From assembly GCA_964614535.1 (NCBI GenBank), contig CAZTOZ010000067.1, positions 10,090-74,089 on the forward strand: a DNA stretch of 64,000 nt, read 5' to 3'. The stretch comes from JALSHZ01 sp964614535. GTDB taxonomy: Bacteria > Pseudomonadota > Gammaproteobacteria > UWMA-0217. Shown piece after piece: positions 1 to 8,659 of this stretch. Below the pieces are notes generated by a model. That model was not told the DNA's origin, did not search any database, and was given only the letters and a program-made list of their open reading frames with translations. Made by a program: the position numbers and the translations under genes. Every line of letters starts with the position of its first letter. The first letter of the stretch is position 1.

Positions 1-1137
1 GTGGTTGTCGTTGACCGACTTGAAATGGTCGATGTCGCACATGATGAACGCCAGCGGCCGGCCACTGCGCTTGTGGCTGGCGAACAGCTTTTCGCCGCGC
101 TCGTAGAAGGCGCGCCGGTTGAGCAGGTGGGTGAGCTGGTCGTAGTTGGCCAGATGCTGCAGCGCCTCGTTCTGTGCCTCGATCTTGCGCTGCGATGCCC
201 GCAGCTTGGCCAGCATCTGCTCCTGCCGGGTGATGTCCTGAAACGTCACCAGACAGCCGCGGATGCGCTGTTCACCATCGTGGATCGGTGAGGCGTTGAC
301 CATGAATTTCTTGTAGCGGCCATTGCCTTGCGGCAGCAGCATCGGTTCGCCGGTGATCTTCTTGCGCTGTTGCAGCACCCGTTTCCACGGCGGCAACCTG
401 CCTTCGCGCCGGTAGCCGGCGCAGAGCCACTCCAGCGTCTCGCTCTTCTGGCCGATGCGGATCGATGCGGCCTCGGGGTGGATCGTCTTGATCGACTCGT
501 TGACCAGCATGATGCGGCCGCGTGGATCGAAGATGATCACCCCCTCGGTCAGCGTGTCCAGCGCCGTGCTGACGCGGCCGGGGATGACCTTGCTCGGGTC
601 CAGATGTTGCAACACGCGGCGCAGATAGAGGTAGAACGCGGCAAAGCCTCCGACGAGGAGGCCCAGTGGCATGGCGATCGACGGTTGTCTGAGCAGTTGC
701 CACAACGAGCCGTCGTGGTGGGGGCGGAAGTTCACCTCCACCGTCACCCACGGCTGGTTCTCCTGATCGTAGAGCGGCACCTGGACGTGCGTCAGCGTCG
801 ATCGCCCGTCCGGGGGCGGCGTCCACAGCTTCCAGTGCATCCCGCTCTGCGCCAGCAGCTTGCCGTTCTGGTCGCGTATGCCGATCGAGAGAATCTCGTC
901 GTCGTGGCTCTGGATGGTGCGCATGACGCGGGTCAGCGTCGGCGTGTCGCCGCTGCGCAGCAGTGTGCCCAGCTCCAGCGCCAGATTGCTGCTGACCTGG
1001 TCGCGTGTCCGCTTCAGCGACTGCTCCTCGCTGGGGACGATGCCGACCACCACGTCCAGAAACGCATACAGCACCAGCGTCAGGAGCACGAGCCCGAGCG
1101 TGATGCTGGTGCTGGGGCTGAGTCTCAGTGACGGCAT
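1..1137 (-). CDS. Membrane PAS-GGDEF sensor protein, probable diguanylate cyclase (3' part missing)
   Basis: The gene runs off the left edge; 379 codons are visible from an ATG at 1137. The order is a short cytoplasmic start, a hydrophobic segment near residues 12-32, a periplasmic sensor stretch, a second hydrophobic segment near 205-225, a PAS-like domain, a short coiled linker, and the start of a GGDEF domain. The GGDEF start is recognised from YDQLTHLLNRRAF followed by CDIDHFK. The GGDEF signature itself lies outside the window, so catalytic competence cannot be judged. The family makes cyclic di-GMP. It follows the HlyD-like adaptor gene by 75 bases on the same strand, so it may be the last gene of the export operon. 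Confidence 0.85.
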   Translation of the reverse strand, partial: MPSLRLSPSTSITLGLVLLTLVLYAFLDVVVGIVPSEEQSLKRTRDQVSSNLALELGTLLRSGDTPTLTRVMRTIQSHDDEILSIGIRDQNGKLLAQSGMHWKLWTPPPDGRSTLTHVQVPLYDQENQPWVTVEVNFRPHHDGSLWQLLRQPSIAMPLGLLVGGFAAFYLYLRRVLQHLDPSKVIPGRVSTALDTLTEGVIIFDPRGRIMLVNESIKTIHPEAASIRIGQKSETLEWLCAGYRREGRLPPWKRVLQQRKKITGEPMLLPQGNGRYKKFMVNASPIHDGEQRIRGCLVTFQDITRQEQMLAKLRASQRKIEAQNEALQHLANYDQLTHLLNRRAFYERGEKLFASHKRSGRPLAFIMCDIDHFKSVNDNH

Positions 1138-1212
1138 GAGACTCCCCGCAGCGCGGTGATGTGTGAATCGATGGGCATGGTGTCGCGTAGTCGTTGTTGT
1201 CGTTGTTCTCGG

Positions 1213-2196
1213 CTACTGAATGAAGGGGTTGCTGGCGGGGTCGTACTCCTTGTCGTCGATGATCAGTTTGTAGGTGGGTTGCTGCGCGCGGCTGCCGTGG
1301 TCGCTGGCCACCGCGCGGTTCGTGGCCCCGGTGCTGCGGCCCGCCTGGGGTTCGAAGCCGTCGTCCTCCGCCGCCCCGGGATCGGGCGGCGCCAGGTGAG
1401 CGCTGCAACGGGCGCCCGGCGGGATGGCGTGATCGGGATTCGGCAGCGCCAGCGTGACGCGGAACGTGTTGCTGGCGGCGTCGATGAAGCGATCGACGAT
1501 GGTGATGCGGGCATCGCGCGTCGTGGCGTCGCCCAGCTCCGGCCGGATGCGCATCCGCTGCCCTGGTTTCAGCCGGTTGTAGTAGCGGGCCGGGACGACG
1601 ACATCCACTTTCAGCGGGTCGATGGCGACGATCTTCAGGATGGGGGCATCCTGTACCCGCTGGCCGGGTGCCATGTAGCGTTCCGCGACGACGCCGTCGA
1701 GCGGGCTGCGGATGGTGCGTTGCTGCAACTGGGCGCGGGCCAGCTTCAGCTCCTCGCGTGCCTGTGCGGCGTTGGCCCGGGCCTGTTCCAGCTTCTGTGC
1801 CGCCAGTGTGTGTTCGGTGATCGCCTTGTCGAGAAACTGGCGTGACACCAACTGTTTCTTGTAGAGCTTCACTGCCCGGGCCTTTTCCCGCTGGGCGTGG
1901 GCCAGCGCCGCCTTGGCTGCCTCGATTTCGGCGTCGTCGTCGGCTCGCAATGCCGCCAGCTCGACCGAACGGCGTTCCACCGACGAGCGGAGCCTGGCGA
2001 CGATCTGGCCCTTGCGCACCGTGTCGCTGCGTTCGACCATGATCTGTCCGATGACGCCGGTGACCGGCGAGCCGATCTCCACCTCGCTCGATGCCTCGAT
2101 CAGACAGGGAAATGTCTCCTCGGCGGCCTGGGCGGTGCCACAGCAGGCCATGACGATGGCAATGAGCTTCAGCCTGATTGTCCCTTTCATATCCAT
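1213..2196 (-). CDS. Periplasmic adaptor (HlyD/RND membrane-fusion family)
   Basis: The 327-residue protein has an N-terminal signal peptide (residues 1 to about 24), a lipoyl-like half motif (SPVTGVIGQIMVERSDTVRKG), a long coiled-coil hairpin around residues 70-150, the second lipoyl half (IRSPLDGVVAERY) and a beta-barrel domain. This is the usual layout of periplasmic adaptors that link an inner-membrane pump to an outer-membrane channel. No pump or TolC-like gene is next to it; its partners here would be the two other HlyD-like proteins and the SecA-like ATPase upstream. The start could be Met1 or Met3. The last 60 or so residues are low-complexity and not recognisable. Confidence 0.85.
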   Translation of the reverse strand: MDMKGTIRLKLIAIVMACCGTAQAAEETFPCLIEASSEVEIGSPVTGVIGQIMVERSDTVRKGQIVARLRSSVERRSVELAALRADDDAEIEAAKAALAHAQREKARAVKLYKKQLVSRQFLDKAITEHTLAAQKLEQARANAAQAREELKLARAQLQQRTIRSPLDGVVAERYMAPGQRVQDAPILKIVAIDPLKVDVVVPARYYNRLKPGQRMRIRPELGDATTRDARITIVDRFIDAASNTFRVTLALPNPDHAIPPGARCSAHLAPPDPGAAEDDGFEPQAGRSTGATNRAVASDHGSRAQQPTYKLIIDDKEYDPASNPFIQ

Positions 2197-2387
2197 TGTC
2201 TTCGTTGTGGTTCACCGCCGTGGTGGGCGGCGATGGTTCTCCTTGCGGCCATTTCAGCCGATGTACCGTGCCCCGGCAACGGCGTAACGACAGGGGCGAG
2301 ACCCCTTTCCTCTGATGCTGGCGTATTTGCGACGACAGGCGCCTGCTGCCGGACAGGCGTTGTCGTCGCCGGTGCGCTGCATCCGCC

Positions 2388-4382
2388 TCATTCGCTGCCG
2401 GCGACCCCCAGCAGCCGCCGGTTCTGCTCGTCCGCGCGGCGCAGGCTGGCGCGAATCCGGCGCTGCATCCGTTCATACCGGTATCTGGCGAGGGCCGGCA
2501 GGGCCCGCGCCATCCAGCCCGGCAACGGCGTCTTGCGGCCCGATGCCCAGCGCCGGCAGGCGTGGTGGAGCCAGCCGGGGAGCTGTTGCCGCAGCAGCGG
2601 TTCGTCGAGGCTGAGAATGGTCTCCACGCTGCCGGGGCTGCCCTGACGGGCGCAGCGCCCGTGCAGCTGCCGCTCCACCCGGCGGGCGCCGCTGAGCTGG
2701 CAGGAGACGACGTGCAGCCCGCCGCGCCGGCGTACCGCCTCGTCGATGGCGATGTCGGTGCCGCGACCGGCCATGTTGGTCGCCACCGTCACCGTGCCGG
2801 GGGCGCCGGCGCGGGCGACGATGGCCGCCTCCTCGGCATCCTGACGGGCATTGAGGACGACGTGGTCGATCCCGGCGTCGCCGAGCCGGGTGGCGAGCCG
2901 CTCCGAATCCTCGACCGTTTCGGTGGCCACCAGCACCGGCCGCCCCCGTTCGAGCTGGTGGCGGATCCGCTCGATGACCACTGCCCACTTGGTCTCTGCG
3001 TCGGCATAGAGTCGCGGTGGCGTGGTGACGCGGCGGCTCGGGCGGTGCAGTGGAATCGTCACCACCGCCAGCCCGTAGAGCGACAGCAGCTCGCCGCGGG
3101 CCTCGCGCAGCGTCGCGCTGGTGCCGCCGAGCTGGAGGTAGCGGGGAAAGAAGCGCTGAAAGGTGATCCGCGCCATCGGATGAAAGGCATCCGACAGCGG
3201 GCAACCCTCTTTCAGCTCGATGAACTGATGCAAGCCCTTGGACCACTGCCGCCCCTCGGCGATGCGACCGGTGGTCGGGTCGATGATGTGGACCTGGTCG
3301 TCACGCACCAGATAGTCGTGATCGCGATGGTAGCGATGCAGTGCCACCAGCGCCTGGGTGACGGTGCCGCGCTGGAAGCGTCCGATGCGCCACAGGCCGG
3401 GCAGATGCCGGCAGTGGTTGGCGATCGTGGTTCTGCCCAACGCGGTGAGTTCGATCTGTTTGCTGTCGTGGAGGATATGGAAGTGGAGGCCGGGGTCGAG
3501 CCGGCGGGCGATCTTCATGGCCTGCCGGTAGTGGGCCTCGGTCATCCCGCCACTGCCCGTCCGCGACAGGATCAGCGGCGTCGTGGCCTCGTCCAGCAGC
3601 ACGCTGTCGGCTTCGTCGATGAGCGCCAGGCAGAGCCCGCGCAGCACCGGCTCGCCGCCACCGGCGCCGTGCCGTTCGAGCCGCTTCAGCCGATGGTGGA
3701 GGTCGTGGTGATCGTCGCGGTGGCGCATGCGGTCGCGCAGGTAGTCGAACACCAGCTCCTTGCCGGTGCAGTAGACGATGTCGCAGCCGTATTCGTCGCG
3801 GCGCCGCTCGGGGTCGAGTTCGGTGATCACGGCGCCCACCCGCAGGCCGAGGCAGGCGGCGACCGGGCGTAGCCGCCCGGCGTCGCGGTCGACCAGAAAA
3901 TCGTTGGCGGTGACGACGTGGACGGGGATGCCGGCCATTGCCGCGCTCAGCGCCGCCATATAGGTGGAGAGCGTCTTGCCCTCGCCAGTGTGCATCTCCG
4001 CCAGGCGGTGATCCAGCATCACCAGCGTAGCGCAGACCTGGCTGCGGTAGGCGAGCAGGCCGGTCTCGCGGTGCAGCAGTTCCCGGGCGATGGCGACGGC
4101 ATCGATCAGCGCCTCGTGACGCAGCCCGTGGCGGCGCAGCAGCAACCCGGTCTGTTCCGCCCGCCGTCGCAACGCCGGCGTTGGCAGCCCGCGGTAACGC
4201 GGTGCCCGGCGCAGCACCCGGTCGGCGCGTCGCAGATAGTGGCGTTGCCCCTTGCCGCCGGCGGCGTCGAGCAGCTTCAACCCGGCGGCCCGCAGCCAGC
4301 CGCGCCAGCCGGTCCGCGGATCCTTGCGTTGCGGATAGACGCCATGCACCAGACCGGGTGCGGGAATGGCCGAGGCGTTCAT
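2388..4382 (-). CDS. Short SecA-like translocase ATPase
   Basis: The ATG at 4382 overlaps the stop of the upstream M50 gene (ATGA), which decides the start and gives 664 residues. SecA hallmarks are present: Walker A HTGEGKT at 131-137, a DEAD-like LIDEADSVLLDE, a region matching the preprotein cross-linking insert, GLHQFIELKEG, the motor motif TNMAGRGTDIAI, and a final helicase motif (RVERQLHGRCARQGSPGS). It is clearly shorter than housekeeping SecA (about 850-900 residues): most of the C-terminal helical region and the cysteine-rich zinc tail are absent. This suggests an accessory translocation motor for a dedicated substrate. Substrate and channel are unknown. Confidence 0.88.
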   Translation of the reverse strand: MNASAIPAPGLVHGVYPQRKDPRTGWRGWLRAAGLKLLDAAGGKGQRHYLRRADRVLRRAPRYRGLPTPALRRRAEQTGLLLRRHGLRHEALIDAVAIARELLHRETGLLAYRSQVCATLVMLDHRLAEMHTGEGKTLSTYMAALSAAMAGIPVHVVTANDFLVDRDAGRLRPVAACLGLRVGAVITELDPERRRDEYGCDIVYCTGKELVFDYLRDRMRHRDDHHDLHHRLKRLERHGAGGGEPVLRGLCLALIDEADSVLLDEATTPLILSRTGSGGMTEAHYRQAMKIARRLDPGLHFHILHDSKQIELTALGRTTIANHCRHLPGLWRIGRFQRGTVTQALVALHRYHRDHDYLVRDDQVHIIDPTTGRIAEGRQWSKGLHQFIELKEGCPLSDAFHPMARITFQRFFPRYLQLGGTSATLREARGELLSLYGLAVVTIPLHRPSRRVTTPPRLYADAETKWAVVIERIRHQLERGRPVLVATETVEDSERLATRLGDAGIDHVVLNARQDAEEAAIVARAGAPGTVTVATNMAGRGTDIAIDEAVRRRGGLHVVSCQLSGARRVERQLHGRCARQGSPGSVETILSLDEPLLRQQLPGWLHHACRRWASGRKTPLPGWMARALPALARYRYERMQRRIRASLRRADEQNRRLLGVAGSE

Positions 4383-6526
4383 CCGTTGTTGCCGAGATGG
4401 TGGATGAACAACTGCTTCCAGCGCAGCATCCACTGCGTCAGCAGCGGTTCCCGGCCGTGATCGAAGCGCAGCCAGGCGCGCTCGCCGATCCGGCCGAGAG
4501 GGTGGTCGGGCAACTGCACGTCGACGATGAAGACCGGCTCCAGCGTGGTCAGATGGTCGGGATCGTCCGGATCGGTCAGCACCGGGCCACCGGCGCTGTA
4601 GGCCAGGGCCGCGCTGGGAAGTCTGTGGGTGGCCGATGGTGTCTCGGTGAGCAGCCGGGCGGGCAGGGCGGCGGCGCCCGATTCGCTCAGACGGACCGAG
4701 ATCTCACGGGTGCGGGCCTTGACCAGCGTCGCGTCGGCCTGCGGAATCACCGCGCGCAGCCGCGCGGCGTCGTCGGGCAGCACGTAGCCGAGCAGCGCGC
4801 CCTTGCCGATGAAGGTACCGAGCCGGTCCTCGGGGCGGGTCAGCACGGCGGTGCCGCTGGCCGGCGCGGTCACCGTCAGCGCCGCCAGCTCGGTGACGAC
4901 GTCGTCGCGTTCGGCCTGTTTGCTGCGGATCGCCTCCTCGATCTGCAACAGTTTGGCCGAGTCGCTGTCGATGACGGCGTTGTAGCGGGCATCCAGCGCC
5001 TTGAGCTCGGCATCGAGCTGGCGCTGCCGCGCCAGCAGCAGTGGGTTGTCGAGCCGGAACAGCGGTTGGCCCTTTTCGACCCGGTCACCGTCGCTCACCA
5101 GCACTTCGGTCAGCGTGCCGTTGGCGCCGGTGCGAACCCGTGCCTCGTCGTCGATCCAGACCACGCCCTGCACCACGGTGGCATAGGGTACCGGCAGCGC
5201 GACGATCGCCAGCAGCAGCGAGACCGCCGTGGCGATGGCGATTCCCCAGGCGCGGCCGCGATGACGCTCGATCTCGCCAGAGTGGAGCAGGTAGTCGCCG
5301 ATCTCCCAGGCGGGCTTGAGCACCAGCGCGTAGAGGAACATCAGCCCCACGGCGGCGGCCAGCCAGAGCGAGAGTTGGCTGAACCAGCCCGTCAGCACCA
5401 CCATGATGCCGAGACGGTAGCACCAGGAGAGCACGCCGTAGGCGGCCAGCCAGCGGCCCTCTCCCGGGGACAGGTCGATCGGTGTGTGGATCTTCGCCCC
5501 CAGCAGGCGCCGCCGTGCCAGCTGCGCCCAGAAGACCTTGCTGCGCTGGGCCAGGTTGGGGATCTCCAGCCAGTCCGCCAGCATGTGGTAGCCGTCGAAC
5601 TTGACCAGGGGATTGGCATTGAACAGCACCGTGGAGATGCCGCCGATGGCGGTGACGACGAAGGCCAGATCCCGCACCAGCCCGTCGCTGACGTTGAGCC
5701 AGACGAACAGCGCCACGGCGGCCAGGAAGACCTCGGCCATGATGCCGGCGGCGCTGACCAGAATGCGGTGGTACTTGTCGTTGAAGGCAGTGGCGGCCGA
5801 GGCATCCATATAGGGCACCGGCATCATCACCAGCAGCGTCACTCCCATCTCGTGGACGGCGCCGCCGAAGTGGCGCACCGCCAGCGCGTGGGCCAGCTCG
5901 TGCACCGCCTTGATCAGTGGGTAGCAGAGGAAGGCCAGCAGCCAGTAGCGTGACGATGGCAGATGGTGGATCGCGTGTTCGGCCACTTCGTCCCAGTGCT
6001 GTGCCAGCAGCACCCCGGCCCAGCCGCTCACCACCAGCCAGAGGGCGAGGAAACCGCGGCTGAAGATCCAGCCGGTGACCGGAACGAGGCGGTCGAGCAG
6101 CCGCGTCGGGTCGAGCAGGCGCAGGCGGAAGGCCAGCGGGTTGATCTGGCCGAGCCGGCGTTTCTGGTCGCGGCGCTCCTGACGCTGGAACAGCTCTTCC
6201 ACGTCGGGGGCGATGTCGCACTGGATCAGGTCGGACTGGTGCAGCAGGCCGATCAGGCGAACGATGTCGTCCTGGGAGGGGGCGTCGTCGCCCAGCGCCT
6301 CGAGCATCCGTTCCCAGTGGTATTCGACGCTGTGCTCGCCGTCGAGCCGGCCGATGAAGGCATAGGCGACCGGGTCGAGGCGGTGATGGCGGCCGTTGGA
6401 TTCGTCTTCGAGGATGTACCAGGTCTTGCCGCGGTGGACCTGCCGGTGCACCTTCAAGTGCTTGCGGATGCGGGCCTGCAGATCGGCGACCCGGTACCAC
6501 TGGTCGCTGAAGAGGTCGTCGTTCAT
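4379..6526 (-). CDS. PqqD-like / M50 site-2 protease / HlyD-like fusion protein
   Basis: The 715-residue membrane protein starts with a domain resembling PqqD-like peptide-recognition folds (about residues 15-115). It is followed by transmembrane segments carrying the zinc protease motif HELAH (209-213) and a distal NANPLVKFDG (302-311), which are the signature and the third-ligand region of M50 proteases. After several more membrane helices comes a HlyD-like part with two half-lipoyl motifs (RTGANGTLTEVLVSDGDRVE and TVTAPASGTAVL) around a short coiled coil. The protease residues look intact. It sits 13 bases after the GAF-HlyD gene and overlaps the SecA-like gene by 4 bases, so the three are almost certainly co-expressed. 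Intramembrane processing of an exported peptide is an inference. Confidence 0.87.
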   Translation of the reverse strand: MNDDLFSDQWYRVADLQARIRKHLKVHRQVHRGKTWYILEDESNGRHHRLDPVAYAFIGRLDGEHSVEYHWERMLEALGDDAPSQDDIVRLIGLLHQSDLIQCDIAPDVEELFQRQERRDQKRRLGQINPLAFRLRLLDPTRLLDRLVPVTGWIFSRGFLALWLVVSGWAGVLLAQHWDEVAEHAIHHLPSSRYWLLAFLCYPLIKAVHELAHALAVRHFGGAVHEMGVTLLVMMPVPYMDASAATAFNDKYHRILVSAAGIMAEVFLAAVALFVWLNVSDGLVRDLAFVVTAIGGISTVLFNANPLVKFDGYHMLADWLEIPNLAQRSKVFWAQLARRRLLGAKIHTPIDLSPGEGRWLAAYGVLSWCYRLGIMVVLTGWFSQLSLWLAAAVGLMFLYALVLKPAWEIGDYLLHSGEIERHRGRAWGIAIATAVSLLLAIVALPVPYATVVQGVVWIDDEARVRTGANGTLTEVLVSDGDRVEKGQPLFRLDNPLLLARQRQLDAELKALDARYNAVIDSDSAKLLQIEEAIRSKQAERDDVVTELAALTVTAPASGTAVLTRPEDRLGTFIGKGALLGYVLPDDAARLRAVIPQADATLVKARTREISVRLSESGAAALPARLLTETPSATHRLPSAALAYSAGGPVLTDPDDPDHLTTLEPVFIVDVQLPDHPLGRIGERAWLRFDHGREPLLTQWMLRWKQLFIHHLGNNG

Positions 6527-6539
6527 CGGTCGGGCCCGA

Positions 6540-8327
6540 TCATGCCATGCCGGGCCCGAACCAGACCCAGAGCTTGAAGCGGAACCAGTCGATGCTGCGG
6601 CGCAGCATCGTCCACAGCAGCGAGCGTTCGCCGGCGTCGATGCGGGCCACGCCCACCATTCCGGGGCGCAACAGCGCGGTGTCGTTGTCGACGATGCGGG
6701 CCTCGGCCGGAAAGACGTTGGCGCCGTCGCGTACCTGCGCCATCGGTGTGATGCGGCGGATCTCGATCGCCACCGGCCGCTGCGGATTGGCGGTCAGCGT
6801 CAGCTGCCCCGGCTGGCCGGAGGCGGCGAAGCGGATGTCGCGTTCGTCGATATCGACGATGACCCGGTAGTCGTCGCGTGGCGCCAGCGTCATCAGCCGG
6901 TCGCCCTCGTTCACCGGCGAACCCAGCGCCTGGGTGAGATCGCCATCGATGACGATGGCATCGAAGGGCGCGGTCAGGCGCACCTTCTCCAGCTGCTGTT
7001 GCACCAGCGCCAGCCGGGCCTTCGCCTCCTCGATCTGTGCCAGCACCACCGACAGCTCGCCACGGTCGCGGCTCGCCAGCGCCCCGCCGTAGGCGCTGCG
7101 CAGCTGGGCGATCTCGCCTTCCAGCCTGCGCTTCTCCAGTTGCAGCGCGTCGTCCTCCAGCGCCAGCAGCGGATCGCCCTTTTTCACCTCGTCGCCGGGG
7201 CGCACATGGACGGCCTCGATGAAGCCGTCCGCCGGCGCGCTGATGATGCGTTGCACCGCGCCCTCCACCTGGGCGTTGGCATTGAGCTGGAACGGCACCG
7301 TGATGGTGGCGGCGCCGCCGATCACCAGCAGCAGCGTCAGCGGCACCACCTTGTAGAGCAGGTCGCCCCGGCTGAACAGCTTGCGGCCCAGCGCCTTCAG
7401 CCCGTGCCAGTTGCGGCTGAAGAAGCCGCGGCTCACCTCGTACTGCATTTTCAACAGGGGTGCCAGGAAGCTGCCGAGATGCTCGCACAACGCCACCTCG
7501 CGGTGGCTGAACACCCGCTCGGCCGGACGCTCCAGCAGCAGGGCGCCGACGGCTTCCCCCTGGGTGAACAGCGGCACGGTGCAGATGGCGCCCCCCTTGT
7601 GCTGCTCGGCGAGCTGGCGATGGAGCAGGTGGATCCGCGTGGCCTGGCCGGCTGGCGGCGGGAATTCCACCGTCGCCCGCTGGTCGATGGCTTCATCCAT
7701 CGCGGCGGTCAGCGCCTCCACCAGCGCCTGACGTGGCTTGTGTTCGGCGCTGTTGGACAGCCCGGCCAGCCGGGTCTGCCGCCCTTCGCGGTAGCCGAGG
7801 CTGACGCGATCGCAGCGCAGCAGCGTCGCGATCTCGGTGGTGAGCACGGTGGCCAGTGACTTGAAGTTTTCCTGCGACAGGGCGGTGGCCAGCAGGCGCG
7901 TCAGGGTCTGCAGCTCGCCGTCGTCGGCCGGCGCGTCGTCGTCCACCTCTTTGCGGAACAGCGACGGCAGGGAGGCCAGACTCTGCCGGAGCGCATCGAT
8001 CACGTGCTGGCTGTGGGCCGGGTCCTTGCTGGTGAAGCTGACGGCCAGGGACCAGATGGCGTCGTCGCCGACGTTGACGGGCAGGGCGGCGATGGCCGCC
8101 TCGTCGGGATGGTCGTGATCGCCGGGATCCTTTTGCACCAGGGAGCGGCGATGGGTCAGCGACAGTTGCGCCGCTTTCAACAGTTGTGCCAGCCGGGGCG
8201 CCTTCTCCGGCCAGTGGACGATGGCGCGCTGGCCGCTGCCAGTGGTCAGATGCAGCAGCCCCGAGCGCACCCCCGGTATCCGGGCGCACTGCGCTTCGAG
8301 CCATTGATAGAGGATTGCGTCTGACAT
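6540..8327 (-). CDS. GAF domain-HlyD-like membrane protein, first gene of export operon
   Basis: The 595-residue product has a cytoplasmic N-terminal half containing a GAF-like domain (roughly residues 150-300, with TVPLFTQGEAVGALLLERP). One transmembrane helix follows near 325-345. The periplasmic HlyD-like part has SAPADGFIEAVHVRPGDEV, a coiled coil and LTAPFDAIVIDGDL. Fusing a small-molecule-sensing fold to a membrane-fusion adaptor is unusual and suggests that export is gated by a cytoplasmic signal. It is followed after 13 bases by the M50-HlyD gene. The ligand of the GAF domain cannot be told from sequence. Confidence 0.86.
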   Translation of the reverse strand: MSDAILYQWLEAQCARIPGVRSGLLHLTTGSGQRAIVHWPEKAPRLAQLLKAAQLSLTHRRSLVQKDPGDHDHPDEAAIAALPVNVGDDAIWSLAVSFTSKDPAHSQHVIDALRQSLASLPSLFRKEVDDDAPADDGELQTLTRLLATALSQENFKSLATVLTTEIATLLRCDRVSLGYREGRQTRLAGLSNSAEHKPRQALVEALTAAMDEAIDQRATVEFPPPAGQATRIHLLHRQLAEQHKGGAICTVPLFTQGEAVGALLLERPAERVFSHREVALCEHLGSFLAPLLKMQYEVSRGFFSRNWHGLKALGRKLFSRGDLLYKVVPLTLLLVIGGAATITVPFQLNANAQVEGAVQRIISAPADGFIEAVHVRPGDEVKKGDPLLALEDDALQLEKRRLEGEIAQLRSAYGGALASRDRGELSVVLAQIEEAKARLALVQQQLEKVRLTAPFDAIVIDGDLTQALGSPVNEGDRLMTLAPRDDYRVIVDIDERDIRFAASGQPGQLTLTANPQRPVAIEIRRITPMAQVRDGANVFPAEARIVDNDTALLRPGMVGVARIDAGERSLLWTMLRRSIDWFRFKLWVWFGPGMA

Positions 8328-8659
8328 CCCTGCGTTGGTTCCCGTGGGTCCTTTTGTTGTCGTTTGCGGTCGGGGGCGTGACCTGCAGAGAGGCTATCGT
8401 CCGCCACCACGGGAACTTGAGGGCGCAATCGGCAGAACCGGCGTTCCCGATGCCTGCTTCGGGACGAGACGGCCGGTTTTGGAGACCGGTGGAGGGGGCT
8501 TCCCCCATGGCCGGGCGTGAATTGGACTGCCGCGACAGGACTGATACGATACGCAATCCTCTAATATACTAATAGGTGCCCCGAGCGGTTCGGCGGCGCC
8601 CCGATACTGGCAGGCCGTTGAATACGATAGCGACACTCAGGAGGGTACTTCCCGGCACG
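8328..8659. other. Divergent intergenic region
   Basis: About 330 bases separate the export operon (minus) from the secreted-protein gene (plus). Apart from one possible sigma-70-type promoter on the plus strand (8522-8550) it holds only short GC-rich inverted repeats. No gene was recognised, and no clear promoter for the minus-strand operon was seen. Confidence 0.5.
8522..8550 (+). promoter_or_regulatory. Possible sigma-70 promoter for the secreted-protein gene
   Basis: TTGGAC at 8522-8527 and TACGAT at 8545-8550 are separated by 17 bases, the ideal spacing. A second AT-rich element (TAATATACT) lies just downstream. The predicted start near 8557 would leave a leader of about 100 bases before the proposed GTG at 8660. 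Confidence 0.35.

Noticed and set aside
272..2476. Long minus-strand open frame rich in Arg, Pro and Gly
   Set aside because: It is an out-of-frame shadow of the HlyD adaptor and PAS-GGDEF genes; the amino acid content is typical of antisense or shifted frames in GC-rich DNA.
4181..5953. 590-codon plus-strand open frame
   Set aside because: It lies antisense to the M50-HlyD and SecA-like genes, which have clear motifs, and its product is His/Gln/Arg-rich without any domain.
8328..8659. Cyclic di-GMP riboswitch near the export operon
   Set aside because: The hairpins present do not match the conserved core of known cyclic di-GMP riboswitches.
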